Positions 43,301 to 52,453 of a DNA stretch of 64,000 bases are shown piece after piece. The translations under genes were made by a program, and so were the position numbers. The notes beneath the pieces were generated by a model that worked only from the letters and a program-made list of their open reading frames with translations, ran no database searches and was not told the DNA's origin. The stretch spans positions 24,640 through 88,639 of the forward strand of contig NZ_QHJH01000012.1 in the NCBI RefSeq assembly GCF_003947455.1, read 5' to 3'. This stretch comes from Streptomyces sp. WAC 04229 (GTDB lineage: Bacteria > Actinomycetota > Actinomycetes > Streptomycetales > Streptomycetaceae). Position 1 is the first letter of the stretch. Every line of letters starts with the position of its first letter.

Positions 43301-44969
43301 CGTGCCGAAGGCGTCCCTGCCGGACCTGCGCGAGGCCTACCGCGCCGCGTCCCAGGTGTACGAGAAGGTCGGCGTCGGTGCCGACCTGCGCGCCGAACAG
43401 GCCCGCGCCGAGAGCGACGAGAGCGCCGCGCGCGGGGACCTGGACCGGCTCAGCAACAAGGTACGCACCCGCGCCGGACAGCTCCTGGAGTCGCCCGACG
43501 GCTCCGACGGACCGTCCCGGCAGGCCGCCGCCGCCCGCGCCGAGGAGCTGGTGCAGCTCCTGGAGACCCGCATGTCGAGCGCCAGCGAACAGCTCGGCCG
43601 CCTGCGCGGCGAGGCCGAACGGCACGCGCCCGAGGAGGGCGACGCCCACACCGAGCTGCCCGAGGAACTCCTCCCTCGCGACGCCGACCACGCGCAGACC
43701 CTGCTGCGCACGGCCACCGCCGAACTCGCCTCCCACACCGAGGCGCTCACCCAGGCCCGCGACGCCCACGCCGGGCTGCTCGACACGCACCGCGCCGCCG
43801 AGGACGCCGCCGGCGGCTTCGACGAGATCGCCGCGATGCTCCGCGACCTGCTGCGCGAGCACGCGGCCGACGAGGAGCAGGAAGAGCCCGAGCCGTATCC
43901 GGGCGGTCTGGAGGAGGCCCGCCAGTCGGCCGGTGAGGCCCGTCGGTCGCTGCGCGGCTGCGCCGCCGACCTGTCCGCCGCCGAGGCCGGGGTCCGCGAG
44001 GCGAGCGACGTCCTGGTCCGGCACGCCAACTCCACCCGCTACGAGCAGGTCCGCACCCCCGCGCGGCAGCAGATCCGCGAGCTGCCCGCCGCCACGCTGC
44101 CCGAGCACGCGGCCAAGTGGGCGGACGCCTTCGCGCCCCGGCTCCGCGTCCTCACCGACGAACTCGCGCAGCTGGAGCGCAACCGCGACTCGATCGTGGA
44201 CCGGCTGCGCGGCCTGGTCGAGTCGGCCCTCGCCACCCTCCGCTCCGCACAGCGCCTCTCCCGGCTGCCGGAAGGACTGGGGGAGTGGTCCGGGCAGGAG
44301 TTCCTGCGCATCCGCTTCGAGGAACCCGACCAGGCCACCCTCACCGAGCGGCTCGGCGAGGTGGTCGACGACGCCACCCGGGCCGCCGTGAAGAAGAACT
44401 CCGACCTGCGCCGCGACGGCATGTCCCTGCTGCTGCGGGGCGTCGCCGCCGCCCTGGCTCCCAAGGGCGTCGCCGTCGAGATCCTCAAGCCCGACGCCGT
44501 GCTGCGCGCCGAGCGCGTCCCCGTCGGCCAGATGGGCGACGTCTTCTCCGGCGGCCAGCTGCTCACCGCGGCCATCGCCCTGTACTGCACGATGGCCGCG
44601 CTGCGCAGCAACGACCGGGGCCGCGACCGGCACCGCCACGCCGGGACCCTGTTCCTCGACAACCCCATCGGGCGCGCCAACGCCACCTACCTGCTGGAGC
44701 TGCAGCGGGCCGTGTCCGACGCGCTCGGCGTCCAGCTGCTGTACACCACCGGCCTGTTCGACACGACCGCGCTCGCCGAGTTCCCGCTGGTCATCCGGCT
44801 GCGCAACGACGCCGACCTCCGGGCCGGCCTGAAGTACATCAGCGTCGAGGAGCACCTGCGGCCCGGCCTGCCCCAGCCGGCCCCGGCCGCCGAGGGGGAG
44901 GGGGAGGCGGTGCACAGCGAGATCACGGCGACCCGGATGTTCAAGCGCCCCGCGCCGTCAGCCTCCTAG
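40305..44969 (+). CDS. SMC-like ATPase (MukB/JetC-like), 1554 aa
   Basis: A very large SMC-type protein. An N-terminal ATPase half has Walker A LENGGGKSVLL (near residues 63-73). Long Ala/Glu/Arg-rich coiled coils (about 330-650 and 805-1330) flank a globular hinge-like segment (about 660-800; LPGWRYLAQAVDPADHARVL). The C-terminal half has the ABC signature FSGGQLLTA (Ser1415-Gln1418) and Walker B TLFLDNP (Asp1452), followed by LLYTTGLFD. It is longer than MukB (about 1486 aa) and much longer than typical JetC. The residue after the Walker B Asp is Asn, not the usual catalytic Glu. Its 3' end overlaps the convergent Rieske gene by 12 bp, and no nuclease gene follows. Confidence 0.85.
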   Translation: MYELSRVRLYSIGPAGARYADTVLDLRGVGEPVPDPAPTQAEFFEEEPVGPPRRPAPAGVLFLENGGGKSVLLKLIFSVMLPGHRNTLGGASSGVLRKFLLADDCGHVALEWQHVQSGECVVVGKASEWRGRQVSNDPRKFAEAWYSFRPGPGLTLDNLPVAEATAVRPPVEGVSGARGRRRTMKGFRDALTEAAKTYPHLEVHWEEIHDRWIEHLGDLGLDPELFRYQREMNADEGEAAGLFAVKKDADFTDLLLRAVTDTRDTDGLADLVSGFGNKLGRRAELIAERDFTAGSVELLGRIVEAAEVRTRARDIHTAAERRTRTLARRLTARGAQERVRAADLAQRVTAAARAVTHAESARDRSALIAAELAYRHASLALTGAEKSAAAQKRELADARTLHSAWQAAEAVLRHRAAADRVARVSAAIQEAERDAAPALAARAKAAVDLVRALHAAAGRAEGHANEEEERSAALQEVSDAAHRDSTTAATEAQRARSEVGHLRQRLTEVEQETTEAVRAGWLDDSAPDADPARAALAASDAEKSTVAAWDTARESARRATEQAREAALAESRAELTAARAADAATAAERAHEAERRTAGALAVEERLAELLGLAAGTRPGIPQPRHDADHDPAPARADGALTPQELDRFADELRELLDDTVSSAERQLFDLRTAAADDSRILGALGDGGLLPPGPDVLATVEFLGEHGIPALPGWRYLAQAVDPADHARVLAARPELVDGVIITDPDSHTRARDVLGDAALLPRSAVAVGTAAALLAPTPAPDSDAGDVFLVPPNPAMHDEHAADEERHALRARATRRDEEIRTLAARLGKDRELAARLASWRTGCPAGRLTELARTAEEARAFADEAEAELTEARTARTEADEAAAEAVHLRDERQEAAQKARRAADALAGLAFRLRERAGWQVRLRELADEGAEAEARAQACLDRARAADEDRRAAQRAADDARRTARALRAERSEIAGAPDDVTEDGPDTPGDGTDVPKASLPDLREAYRAASQVYEKVGVGADLRAEQARAESDESAARGDLDRLSNKVRTRAGQLLESPDGSDGPSRQAAAARAEELVQLLETRMSSASEQLGRLRGEAERHAPEEGDAHTELPEELLPRDADHAQTLLRTATAELASHTEALTQARDAHAGLLDTHRAAEDAAGGFDEIAAMLRDLLREHAADEEQEEPEPYPGGLEEARQSAGEARRSLRGCAADLSAAEAGVREASDVLVRHANSTRYEQVRTPARQQIRELPAATLPEHAAKWADAFAPRLRVLTDELAQLERNRDSIVDRLRGLVESALATLRSAQRLSRLPEGLGEWSGQEFLRIRFEEPDQATLTERLGEVVDDATRAAVKKNSDLRRDGMSLLLRGVAAALAPKGVAVEILKPDAVLRAERVPVGQMGDVFSGGQLLTAAIALYCTMAALRSNDRGRDRHRHAGTLFLDNPIGRANATYLLELQRAVSDALGVQLLYTTGLFDTTALAEFPLVIRLRNDADLRAGLKYISVEEHLRPGLPQPAPAAEGEGEAVHSEITATRMFKRPAPSAS

Positions 44970-46079
44970 CCGCTCCCGCAGCCACTGGTGGAAGAGCCCG
45001 ATGTGGTGCTCGGTCGGCACCAGCACGCCGCCCCCGCGGTAGGCGCGGGACGACATCGCGGGCTGGGTCCGCTCGCACGCCTCGAAGTCCTGCGTGTTCA
45101 CCCGGTGGAACAGTTCCACCGACCGGGACAGGTCCGCCCCCGACGCCACCACGTCGGGGGCGTACAGCCAGTCGCACTCCACGACCGTGCGGTCCTCGGC
45201 GAGCGGGAACATGCGGTGCAGGATCACGTGGTCCGGTACGAGGTTGACGAAGACCGTCGGCCTGACGGTGACGGCGTAGTAGCGGCGGTCCTGGCTCTCC
45301 GCCACCTCGGGCAGCCGGTCGAAGCCCTCACCGCCGTCGACCGTGAAGCCCTTGACCTCCTCGCCGAACTCGGCGCCGTGGCCCACGTAGTACTGGGCCG
45401 CGTAGCCGTCCGCGAACTCGGGCAGCACCTCGGTGAGTTCGGGGTGGATCGTGGCGCAGTGGTAGCACTCCATGAAGTTCTCGACGATCAGCTTCCAGTT
45501 GGCCCGCACGTCGTACCGGACGCGTCGGCCGAGGGCCAGCCGCTCCGTCCCGTAGCGCTCGATGGCCGCAGGGTCGCCGAGCCGTTCGACGACGGCACCG
45601 CGCACCGTCTCCTCGAAGGAGGGCGGCTCGTCGGCCAGGCACACCCAGGCGTAGCCGAGCCATTCGCGCAGGGCGACCTCGGCCAGGCCGTACGCGGCGC
45701 GGTCGACGTCCGGCATCTTCGTCAGACCGGGCGCGGCGACCAGCCGTCCGTCGAGGTCGTACGTCCAGGCGTGGTACGGGCACTGGAGGCTGCGCCGCAC
45801 CTCGCCCGACTCCTCCAGGCACAGCCGGGCGCCCCGGTGGCGGCAGATGTTGAGGAAGGCGCGCAGCGCGCCCGTGCGGGTGCGGGTGACGACGACGCTC
45901 TCGGACCCGACCTGCACGGTGCGGAAGGCGCCGGGCCGTTCCAGGTCGGCGCCGCGGACGGCGCAGAACCACAGCGACTCGAAGACCTGCCGCTGTTCCT
46001 GACGGAAGATCTCCGGGTCGGTGTAGTAGCGGCCGGGCAGGGTCGCGATGAGGCTGGGGGACAGGGGGGTCGTCGTCAC
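44958..46079 (-). CDS. Rieske oxygenase alpha subunit (betaine demethylase-like)
   Basis: A 373-aa ring-hydroxylating-type oxygenase subunit. The Rieske [2Fe-2S] ligands are Cys79, His81, Cys100 and His103 ([16 protein letters not shown]). The mononuclear iron site has [13 protein letters not shown] with His207 and His212. In a cluster with dimethylglycine and sarcosine enzymes it most likely oxidises glycine betaine to dimethylglycine plus formaldehyde, as GbcA does; another betaine is possible. It has no reductase domain, so the ferredoxin/reductase pair at 52130-53655 is the probable partner. The GTG start overlaps the upstream stop (GTGA); it is the last gene of the operon. Confidence 0.87.
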   Translation of the reverse strand: MTTTPLSPSLIATLPGRYYTDPEIFRQEQRQVFESLWFCAVRGADLERPGAFRTVQVGSESVVVTRTRTGALRAFLNICRHRGARLCLEESGEVRRSLQCPYHAWTYDLDGRLVAAPGLTKMPDVDRAAYGLAEVALREWLGYAWVCLADEPPSFEETVRGAVVERLGDPAAIERYGTERLALGRRVRYDVRANWKLIVENFMECYHCATIHPELTEVLPEFADGYAAQYYVGHGAEFGEEVKGFTVDGGEGFDRLPEVAESQDRRYYAVTVRPTVFVNLVPDHVILHRMFPLAEDRTVVECDWLYAPDVVASGADLSRSVELFHRVNTQDFEACERTQPAMSSRAYRGGGVLVPTEHHIGLFHQWLRERLGG

Positions 46080-47245
46080 GTGCTGGCTCCTCGGGCGGGC
46101 GCGGCGGTGAGGCGAGCGGGGTCGAAGAGACCGATCGGGTGCGCGGTGTCGCCGGTCAGGGCCAGGTCGGCGAGGATCTCGCCGACGACGGGCACGAACT
46201 TGAAGCCGTGCCCGGAGAATCCGCAGGCCACGGTGACCGAATCGCGATGCGCGGGATGGCGGGCGATGACGAAGTGCTCGTCCGCTGTGGTGGTGTACAT
46301 GCAGGTGGCGGCCTTGAGGAAGGTGCCGGGCAGATCGGGGAGACGGCCGGACATGTGGTCCGCCATGGCCCGGACCTCGTGGTCGTGCACGGTCCGGTCG
46401 ACGGCCTCCGGGGTGGTGACCTGCCCCTTGCGGAAGAAGGCGACCTTGGCGCCGTGGTCCGGACCGTCGATGGCGGGGAAGCCGTACACCTGGACGCCGG
46501 CCGCGTCCTCCCAGACGTAGATCGGCTGGTTGGCCGGGAGGAAGGGGCCGATGCCGTTCCGGGGCTGGAACCAGTACATGACCTGCCGCTCCACCGTGAA
46601 CGGCACCCCGAGGTCGGCGAGCAGCCGGGGCGCCCAGGCGCCCGGGCAGATCACCAACCGGGCGGCGGTGTAGGTGTTCTCGCCGGTGTGCACACGGACG
46701 CCGTCCCGGTACGGCTCCCAGCGCGTCACGGGTTCCTCGAAGTGCAGGTCGGCGCCCTGGCGGGTGGCGAGCTGGAGATGGGCGGCGACCGTGTTCTCGG
46801 GGCGCAGCAGGCCGGCCTTGGCCTCGTACAGGGCGACCTCGTCGTCCCGCGGGGCGAGCGTCGGAAACCGGCGGCGGATCTCCCGCGCGTCGAGCATCTC
46901 GTGCGGCAGGTCCCACTCGCGGGCCGACCGCAGCGAGCCGGACACGGTCCATGAGTCGGGCCGGCCCACCATCACGCCCCCGCACAGCAGGGCGATGTCC
47001 CGGCCGGTGGCCCGCTCCAGGTCGGCGTACAGCTCGTAGGCGCGCAGCAGCAGGGGAACGTACGCCGGATCCTCGAAATACGACTGCCGGGTGATCCGGG
47101 AACCACCGTGGCTGGAGCCCCGGTTGTGCACGGGGCCGAACCGCTCCAGGCCCAGCACGCGGGCCCCCCGCGCGGACAGGTGGTGGGCGGCGGCGCTGCC
47201 CATGCCGCCGAGGCCGATGACGATCACGTCGTAGGTGGGGGACAA
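46076..47245 (-). CDS. Monomeric sarcosine oxidase/N-methyl amino acid oxidase-like flavoprotein
   Basis: A 389-aa flavoprotein of the MSOX/MTOX family. The N-terminal FAD site is [19 protein letters not shown], followed by [11 protein letters not shown]. Cys315 ([12 protein letters not shown]) sits exactly where monomeric sarcosine oxidase attaches FAD covalently. It should oxidise sarcosine to glycine, formaldehyde and H2O2. The start is TTG at 47245, with GGAGG 6 bp upstream, 18 bp after the dehydrogenase gene. The stop overlaps the Rieske gene start. Confidence 0.87.
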   Translation of the reverse strand: MSPTYDVIVIGLGGMGSAAAHHLSARGARVLGLERFGPVHNRGSSHGGSRITRQSYFEDPAYVPLLLRAYELYADLERATGRDIALLCGGVMVGRPDSWTVSGSLRSAREWDLPHEMLDAREIRRRFPTLAPRDDEVALYEAKAGLLRPENTVAAHLQLATRQGADLHFEEPVTRWEPYRDGVRVHTGENTYTAARLVICPGAWAPRLLADLGVPFTVERQVMYWFQPRNGIGPFLPANQPIYVWEDAAGVQVYGFPAIDGPDHGAKVAFFRKGQVTTPEAVDRTVHDHEVRAMADHMSGRLPDLPGTFLKAATCMYTTTADEHFVIARHPAHRDSVTVACGFSGHGFKFVPVVGEILADLALTGDTAHPIGLFDPARLTAAPARGAST

Positions 47246-47263
47246 GAAGGGCCTCCTGGCGTC

Positions 47264-49717
47264 CTAGCGGCGGATGCGGGTCATCCTCGGGTCGAACAGC
47301 GGCTCCTCGGCGACCGTGGCGGGCACCTTCTCGCCGAAGTACTCCACGTGCACACCGGTCCCGGCGGCCAGGCCGGCGGGGAGCCAGGCGTAAGCGACGC
47401 AGCGGCCGAGTGTGTAGCCGTACGAGGCGCTGGTCACGTACCCGGCGGGCGCGCCGCCCACGTGGACCGGCTCCTTGCCGAGGAGCACGGCCGCAGGGTC
47501 GTCGAGGAGCAGCGGCGTCAGGCGTCGGCCAGGCTCGCCCGAGCGGGCCAGCGCGGCCCGGCCGACGAAGTCCGCCTTGTCCATGCGGACCGCGAAGCCG
47601 ACACCGGCCTCGAACGGGTTGTCCTCGGCGGTCATGTCCGTGCCCCAGGCCCGGTATCCCTTCTCCAGGCGCAGGGAGTTGAAGGCCGAGCGTCCGGCGG
47701 CGATCACGCCGAGGTCCCGGCCGGCCTCCCACAGCGTGTCCCAGAGCCGCAGGCCCAGGTCGGCGGTGGTGTACAGCTCCCAGCCCAGTTCACCGACGTA
47801 GCTCAGGCGCATCGCGGTCACCGGGACGTGGCCGATGTACGTCTCCCGGGCGCGGAAGTAGCCGAACGCCTCGTGCGAGAAATCGTCCGGCGTCAGCGGC
47901 TGGACCAGGTCGCGGGCGAGCGGGCCCCAGACGCCGACGCAGCAGGTGCCGGAGGTGATGTCCCTGATGTGCAGGTCGTCGGGCGCGTGGCGCAGCAGGT
48001 GGTCGAGGTCGGCGGGGGAGTTGGCGCCGACCTGGAAGCGGTCGGGGGCGAGGCGGGCGACGGTGAGGTCGGAGCGGATGCCTCCGGATTCGTCGAGGAG
48101 GAGGGTGTAGGTGACCGCGCCGGGCTTCTTGCGCAGGTTGTTGCTGGTCATGCGGTCCAGGAAGGCGAGGGCTCCCGGCCCGGTGACCTCCAGGCGGCGC
48201 AGCGGCGTCATGTCGTACAGGGCGACCCGCTCGCGGGTGGCCCGCGCCTCCGCGGCCGCGATCGGAGACCAGTGCCGGGCCGACCATGCGTCGCGGTCGG
48301 GAAGGCGCGCGTCCGGGGCGAGCCCGGCGTTGGCCTCGTACCAGTGCGGGCGTTCCCAGCCGCCGGCCTCCAGGAAGTACGCGCCGAGCTCCCGCTGCCG
48401 TGCGTGGAACGGGCTGACCCTGAGCGGACGCGGCCGCTCCACCGGCTGGAGCGGGTGGATCACGTCGTACACCTCGGTGAACTGCTGCGCGCCGCGTTCG
48501 CGGACGTACGCCGGTGACCGCTGCGCCTCCTCGAAGCGCGTGAGGTCGCACTCGTGGACGTCGAGCGACGGCCGTCCCTCCACCATCCACTCGGCGACGG
48601 CCCTGGCGACACCGGCCGAGTGGGTGACCCACACCGCCTCCGCGAGCCAGAAGCCCCGCAGGGCACGGGACTCGCCGAGGACCGGCATGCCGTCCGGGGT
48701 GAAGGAGAAGACGCCGTTGAAGCCCGACTCGACGTCCGAGTCGCGCAGGGCGGGCATCAGCCGGCGGCAGTCCTCCCAGCTCGGCGCCCAGTCCTCCGGG
48801 GTGAAGGGGTACGACGACGGCATGTCCATGTGCCGGGCGCGTGACTCGTCGTAGCCGGGCACGGCGAACGGGTCGACGGGCAGCGGCCGGTGGGCGTAGG
48901 AGCCGATGCCGAGGCGGTCGCCGTGCTCACGGAAGTACAGGTCGCGGTCCTGGAAGCGGAGGATCGGCTTCGACGCCTCCTCGGTGGCGCCGCTCAGCTC
49001 GGGCAGCGGAGCCGTCCTCGCGTACTGGTGGGCCAGCGGTTGCAGGGGTACGTCGACGCCGGCCATGCGGCCGACGACCGGTCCCCAGAATCCGGCGGCG
49101 GACACGACGTGGTCGGCGGGGAAGGTGCCGCGGTCGGTGACGACGCCCGTGACCCGGCCGTCCTGCCGCTCGATGCCGGTGACCGTGTGCCGTTCCAGGA
49201 AACGGGCGCCCCGCGCGGTGGCGCGGTCCAGCTGGGCGCGGCAGGCGGGCACGGCGCGGGCCAGCCCGTCCCCCGGGGTGTGGAACCCGCCGAGGACCAC
49301 CGACTCGTCGAGCAGCGGCCAGAGTTCCTTGCAGCGTGCGGCGTCGACGATCTCGCCGGTCACGCCCCAGGAGGCGGCGTATCCGGCCCTGCGGTGCAGG
49401 TCGGCGAGGCGCTCCGGCGTGGTGGCCAGCTCCAGGCCGCCGACCCGCTGGAAGCACGGGGCGCCGTCCCACGTGAGGGACGTGAACTTCTCGACGGTGT
49501 ACCGCGCGAACGCCGTCAGGATGCGCGACGGACTGGTCCGGAAGACGAGGCCCGGCGCGTGCGAGGTGGAGCCGCCGGGCGCGGGCAGCGGGCCCTGTTC
49601 GAGGACGGTGACGTCGGTCCAGCCGCGCGCGGTCAGTTCGTCCGCGAGGGAGCAGCCGACGACGCCCGCGCCGACGACCACCACGCGGGGCGGGGGCCGC
49701 AGGCCGTGGGCGCTCAC
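47264..49717 (-). CDS. Dimethylglycine/sarcosine dehydrogenase-like FAD and aminomethyltransferase fusion
   Basis: An 817-aa protein with two halves. The N-terminal DAO-type FAD oxidoreductase (about 10-390) has [21 protein letters not shown] and [11 protein letters not shown]. The C-terminal GcvT/aminomethyltransferase-like half (about 430-810) has [29 protein letters not shown] and [16 protein letters not shown]. This is the architecture of dimethylglycine and sarcosine dehydrogenases, where the second half passes the one-carbon unit to tetrahydrofolate. It likely converts dimethylglycine to sarcosine. The GTG start overlaps the mscR stop (GTGA). Confidence 0.9.
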   Translation of the reverse strand: MSAHGLRPPPRVVVVGAGVVGCSLADELTARGWTDVTVLEQGPLPAPGGSTSHAPGLVFRTSPSRILTAFARYTVEKFTSLTWDGAPCFQRVGGLELATTPERLADLHRRAGYAASWGVTGEIVDAARCKELWPLLDESVVLGGFHTPGDGLARAVPACRAQLDRATARGARFLERHTVTGIERQDGRVTGVVTDRGTFPADHVVSAAGFWGPVVGRMAGVDVPLQPLAHQYARTAPLPELSGATEEASKPILRFQDRDLYFREHGDRLGIGSYAHRPLPVDPFAVPGYDESRARHMDMPSSYPFTPEDWAPSWEDCRRLMPALRDSDVESGFNGVFSFTPDGMPVLGESRALRGFWLAEAVWVTHSAGVARAVAEWMVEGRPSLDVHECDLTRFEEAQRSPAYVRERGAQQFTEVYDVIHPLQPVERPRPLRVSPFHARQRELGAYFLEAGGWERPHWYEANAGLAPDARLPDRDAWSARHWSPIAAAEARATRERVALYDMTPLRRLEVTGPGALAFLDRMTSNNLRKKPGAVTYTLLLDESGGIRSDLTVARLAPDRFQVGANSPADLDHLLRHAPDDLHIRDITSGTCCVGVWGPLARDLVQPLTPDDFSHEAFGYFRARETYIGHVPVTAMRLSYVGELGWELYTTADLGLRLWDTLWEAGRDLGVIAAGRSAFNSLRLEKGYRAWGTDMTAEDNPFEAGVGFAVRMDKADFVGRAALARSGEPGRRLTPLLLDDPAAVLLGKEPVHVGGAPAGYVTSASYGYTLGRCVAYAWLPAGLAAGTGVHVEYFGEKVPATVAEEPLFDPRMTRIRR

Positions 49718-50799
49718 AGGACCACCACCGAGCGCAGCACCTCGCCGCGTCGCATCCTGCCGAACGCCTCCTCGACCCGGTCCAGCGTCGTCGTCTCCGA
49801 CACGAAGGCCCCCAGGTCGAGCAGCCCGTACAGGTACTGGTCGATCAGGAACGGGAAGTCGCGGCTCGGCAGACAGTCGCCGTACCAGGACGACTTGATC
49901 GCACCGCCGCGCGAGAACACGTCGATGAGCGGCAGTTCGACCGTCGTCTCCGGTGTGGGTACGCCGACCTGAACCAGCACTCCGGCGTGGTCACGCATGT
50001 AGAAGGCCTGGCGGAACGTCTCCGGGTGGCCCACGGCGTCGATCGCGATGTCCACGCCGTGGCCGTCGGTGAGGGCGCGGACCGCCTCGACCGGGTCCGT
50101 GCCGCGGGAGTCGACGGTGTGCGTTGCGCCGAACCGTTCCGCCCGGTCCAGTTTCCGGCCGTCCACGTCGACCGCGATGATCTTCATGGCGCCGTTCAGG
50201 GCGGCCCCGGCGATCGCCGCGTCGCCCACGCCGCCGCAGCCGATCACGGCGACCGAGTCGCCGCGGCCGACGCCGCCGGTGTTGACGGCGGCGCCATAGC
50301 CGGCCATCACCCCGCAGCCGACGAGACCGGCCGCCTCGGGCCGGGCGGCCGGATCGACCTTCACGGCCTGGCCCGCGGCGACCAGCGTCTTCTCGGCGAA
50401 GGCGCCGATGCCGAGGGCGGGGGCCAGCGGGGTGCCGTCCATCAGGGTCATCGCACGGGCGGCGTTGCGCGAGTCGAAGCAGTACCAGGGGCGGCCGCGG
50501 CGGCAGGACCGGCAGCCACCGCAGGGCGCCCGCCACGCCAGCACCACGTAGTCGCCCGGCGCGAGGTCGGTGACGCCCTCGCCGACGGCCTCGACGGTGC
50601 CGGCCGCCTCATGGCCCAGCAGGAATGGGAAGTCGTCGGCGATCGCGCCCTCCCGGTAGTGCAGATCCGTGTGACAGACCCCGCAGGCCTGCACCGCGAC
50701 CAGAACCTCGCCGGGTCCGGGATCCGGGACGACGATCGTCCGCACCTCGACGGGTGCGCCCCTCTTCACAGCGACTACGGCACGGACCTCGTGTGACAC
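49714..50799 (-). CDS. mscR: S-(hydroxymethyl)mycothiol dehydrogenase
   Basis: A 361-aa zinc alcohol dehydrogenase of class III type. The catalytic zinc site includes [13 protein letters not shown] and [15 protein letters not shown], the structural zinc cysteines lie in [17 protein letters not shown], and the NAD site in [13 protein letters not shown]. It oxidises the formaldehyde-mycothiol adduct and may reduce S-nitrosomycothiol. As first gene of the demethylation operon it removes the formaldehyde the other enzymes release. The GTG at 50799 has GAGGAG 5 bp upstream; the frame is open to 50853. Confidence 0.93.
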   Translation of the reverse strand: MSHEVRAVVAVKRGAPVEVRTIVVPDPGPGEVLVAVQACGVCHTDLHYREGAIADDFPFLLGHEAAGTVEAVGEGVTDLAPGDYVVLAWRAPCGGCRSCRRGRPWYCFDSRNAARAMTLMDGTPLAPALGIGAFAEKTLVAAGQAVKVDPAARPEAAGLVGCGVMAGYGAAVNTGGVGRGDSVAVIGCGGVGDAAIAGAALNGAMKIIAVDVDGRKLDRAERFGATHTVDSRGTDPVEAVRALTDGHGVDIAIDAVGHPETFRQAFYMRDHAGVLVQVGVPTPETTVELPLIDVFSRGGAIKSSWYGDCLPSRDFPFLIDQYLYGLLDLGAFVSETTTLDRVEEAFGRMRRGEVLRSVVVL

Positions 50800-50836
50800 G
50801 AGAAGCTCCTCTGCTGTTGCGCCTTGCACGATGGGT

Positions 50837-50857
50837 TGCGCGATGAGAAACATAGTG
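50837..50857. promoter_or_regulatory. 21-bp motif upstream of mscR (copy B)
   Basis: TGCGCGATG...GAAACAT...TG matches the motif at 52029-52049 at 17 of 21 positions, same orientation. It also overlaps a 12-bp direct repeat (TTGCACGATGGG and TTGCGCGATGAG). Candidate operator for the adjacent IclR regulator. Confidence 0.5.
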
Positions 50858-50953
50858 GGAACGCCGTCGAGGGGCCGTCAAGGGGTACGGGTTAACCCTT
50901 GGCAAAACGAGCCGGCGGCGGGCGCGAGGTGCGCAACACACCGGACACGGGAC

Positions 50954-50997
50954 GGCGCGGAACCCGGGCCCCCGGAAGGGGGTTCGGGTCCCGCGCC
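50954..50997 (-). terminator. Hairpin downstream of the iclR-type gene
   Basis: GGCGCGGAACCCG (50954-50966) pairs with the segment at 50985-50997 over 13 bp with one mismatch. An inner GCCCCC/GGGGGT stem extends it. It lies between the regulator gene and the mscR promoter. Confidence 0.6.
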
Positions 50998-51007
50998 GTC
51001 GGACGGG

Positions 51008-51098
51008 GCGTCAGCGGGGCCGCCCCGCCGGGTGGGAGGGCTCAGCGGCCCCCGCCGTCGGATGGGAGCTCAGCGGGGCCGCCCAGCCAGGTGGGAGC
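51008..51098. repeat. Imperfect tandem repeats of about 30 bp after the iclR-type gene
   Basis: Three degenerate copies start at about 51008, 51040 and 51069. Each begins with a (C)TCAGCGG core and ends in GGTGGGAG or GATGGGAG. The fourth occurrence of the core (51100) contains the stop codon of the regulator gene, so the array looks like serial duplication of that gene's 3' edge. Confidence 0.7.
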
Positions 51099-51100
51099 GC

Positions 51101-51925
51101 TCAGCCGCCGTAGCCCATGCGGCGGGACAGCTCGACCCCCGCCGCCAGCGCGCGCTCGGCCAGGTCCGGCAACCGCTCCGGCGTCAGCCGGTACACCGGC
51201 CCCGAGACGCTGATCGAGGCGATCACCTTGCCGTCGTGCGAGCGCACCGGCGCCGCCACGGCCGCGAGCCCGATCTCCAGCTCCTCCTGCGTGATCGCGT
51301 AACCCTGCGCGGTCACCGTCTCCAACTCACCGCGCAGCACCGCCGCGCCGGTGACGGTGTGCTCGGTGAACCGGTGCAGCGGGCGGGCCAGCAGCCCCTC
51401 GCGCAGGGTGGTCGGCAGATGGGCGAGCAGCACTTTTCCGCTGGCGGTGGCGTGCAGCGGGGTGCGCCGGCCGAGCCAGTTCTGTGCGGTGACCGAAGCG
51501 GTGCCGCGGGCCTGCATGACGTTGACCGCCGCGTCGTCGTCCAGCACCGCGATGTTCGAGGTCTCGCCGAGTTCGTCGGCCAGCTCGCGGCAGACGGGCA
51601 CACCCTCCTGCGAGATGTCCAGCCGCACGGCTGCCGCACCCGCCAGCCGCAGCACGCCGGCGCCCAGGTAGTACTTGCCGCGCTCCTTCTCCTGCGCCAC
51701 CAGACCGCGGTTCTCCAACACGCCGAGCAGCCGGAACGCCGTGGACTTGTGCACGTCCAGTTCGTCGGCGATCTCGGTGACACCCGCCTCCCCGAGCCGG
51801 GCGAGGATCTCCAGCACGGTCACGGCGCGGTCCACCGACTGCACGCCGCTCACCGCGCCCCTGCCTGACTGCTTGTTCTCCACGCGGTCCTCACCAGGGT
51901 CGGGCTGCTGCTGTGTGCGGGTCAT
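51101..51925 (-). CDS. IclR-family transcriptional regulator
   Basis: A 274-aa regulator. The N-terminal winged helix (about 28-95) shows VQSVDRAVTVLEILARLG, TEIADELDVHKSTAFRLLG and LENRGLVAQE. The GAF-like IclR ligand domain follows with PLHATASGKVLLAHLP and TQEELEIGLAAVAAPVRS. It lies between the demethylation operon and the ferredoxin/reductase pair and likely controls both. A shared 21-bp motif in both promoter regions is the candidate binding site. Confidence 0.9.
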   Translation of the reverse strand: MTRTQQQPDPGEDRVENKQSGRGAVSGVQSVDRAVTVLEILARLGEAGVTEIADELDVHKSTAFRLLGVLENRGLVAQEKERGKYYLGAGVLRLAGAAAVRLDISQEGVPVCRELADELGETSNIAVLDDDAAVNVMQARGTASVTAQNWLGRRTPLHATASGKVLLAHLPTTLREGLLARPLHRFTEHTVTGAAVLRGELETVTAQGYAITQEELEIGLAAVAAPVRSHDGKVIASISVSGPVYRLTPERLPDLAERALAAGVELSRRMGYGG

Positions 51926-52028
51926 GGCTCAACTCTCACCACCTGGCGGCCCGATCGGGCCGCATCTGCGGGAAGCCCTTGACGCCACGGGCGCCCGCCC
52001 GGATTCTGTTGCGTATAGCGCTCTCCAG

Positions 52029-52049
52029 TGCGCCATGTGAAACATCATG
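52029..52049. promoter_or_regulatory. 21-bp motif between iclR-type and ferredoxin genes (copy A)
   Basis: TGCGCCATG...GAAACAT...TG, 17 of 21 identical to the motif upstream of mscR. Its right side contains the small palindrome AACAT-C-ATGTT. Position between the divergent regulator and ferredoxin genes suits autoregulation and control of the pair. Confidence 0.5.
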
Positions 52050-52129
52050 TTACCGAAGCGTCCGGATCCCGGAAGGGTACGCGCTGCACACCCCGCCGAA
52101 CCACGCGTTCCGGACCGAGAGGGGAGCCC

Positions 52130-52453
52130 ATGATTCCCGTCTGCCGTCTCGAAGACCTCCCCAAGGGCGGGTCCGTCCGCGTCGAGACCAGTCCGCCGAT
52201 CGCCGTCTTCCACACCGACGACGGCGATCTCTACGCCATCGACGACACCTGCAGCCACCAGGACGCCTCCCTCTCCGAGGGCTGGCTGGAGGGCTGCCTG
52301 GTCGAATGCCCGCTGCACGCCGCCTCGTTCGACCTGCGCACGGGCCTGCCGACCTGCCTCCCGGCCCGCCGGGCGGTGCGCACCCACCGGGTCAGCGTCG
52401 AGGACGGCTTCGTCCACGTCCACCTCGCCGCGGAGGAGGGCAGCGCCGCATGA
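52130..52453 (+). CDS. Rieske-type [2Fe-2S] ferredoxin
   Basis: A 107-aa Rieske ferredoxin with cluster ligands Cys41, His43, Cys60 and His63 (CSHQDASL; CPLHAASF). Such proteins carry electrons from a flavin reductase to a Rieske oxygenase. The obvious client is the oxygenase encoded at 44958-46079, because no other oxygenase is near. The ATG at 52130 has GAGGGGAG just upstream. Its stop overlaps the reductase start (ATGA). Confidence 0.92.
   Translation: MIPVCRLEDLPKGGSVRVETSPPIAVFHTDDGDLYAIDDTCSHQDASLSEGWLEGCLVECPLHAASFDLRTGLPTCLPARRAVRTHRVSVEDGFVHVHLAAEEGSAA

Noticed and set aside
40290..44915. 1541-codon open frame antisense to the SMC-like gene
   Set aside because: The sense frame has ATPase motifs and coiled coils, and the antisense product is a Gly/Val/Leu low-complexity string. 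It is a GC-bias shadow.
44970..46079. Search for a JetD-like TOPRIM nuclease directly after the SMC-like gene
   Set aside because: The next gene is on the opposite strand and is a clear Rieske oxygenase. No TOPRIM-like frame was seen on either side of the operon, so a Wadjet defence call is not supported.
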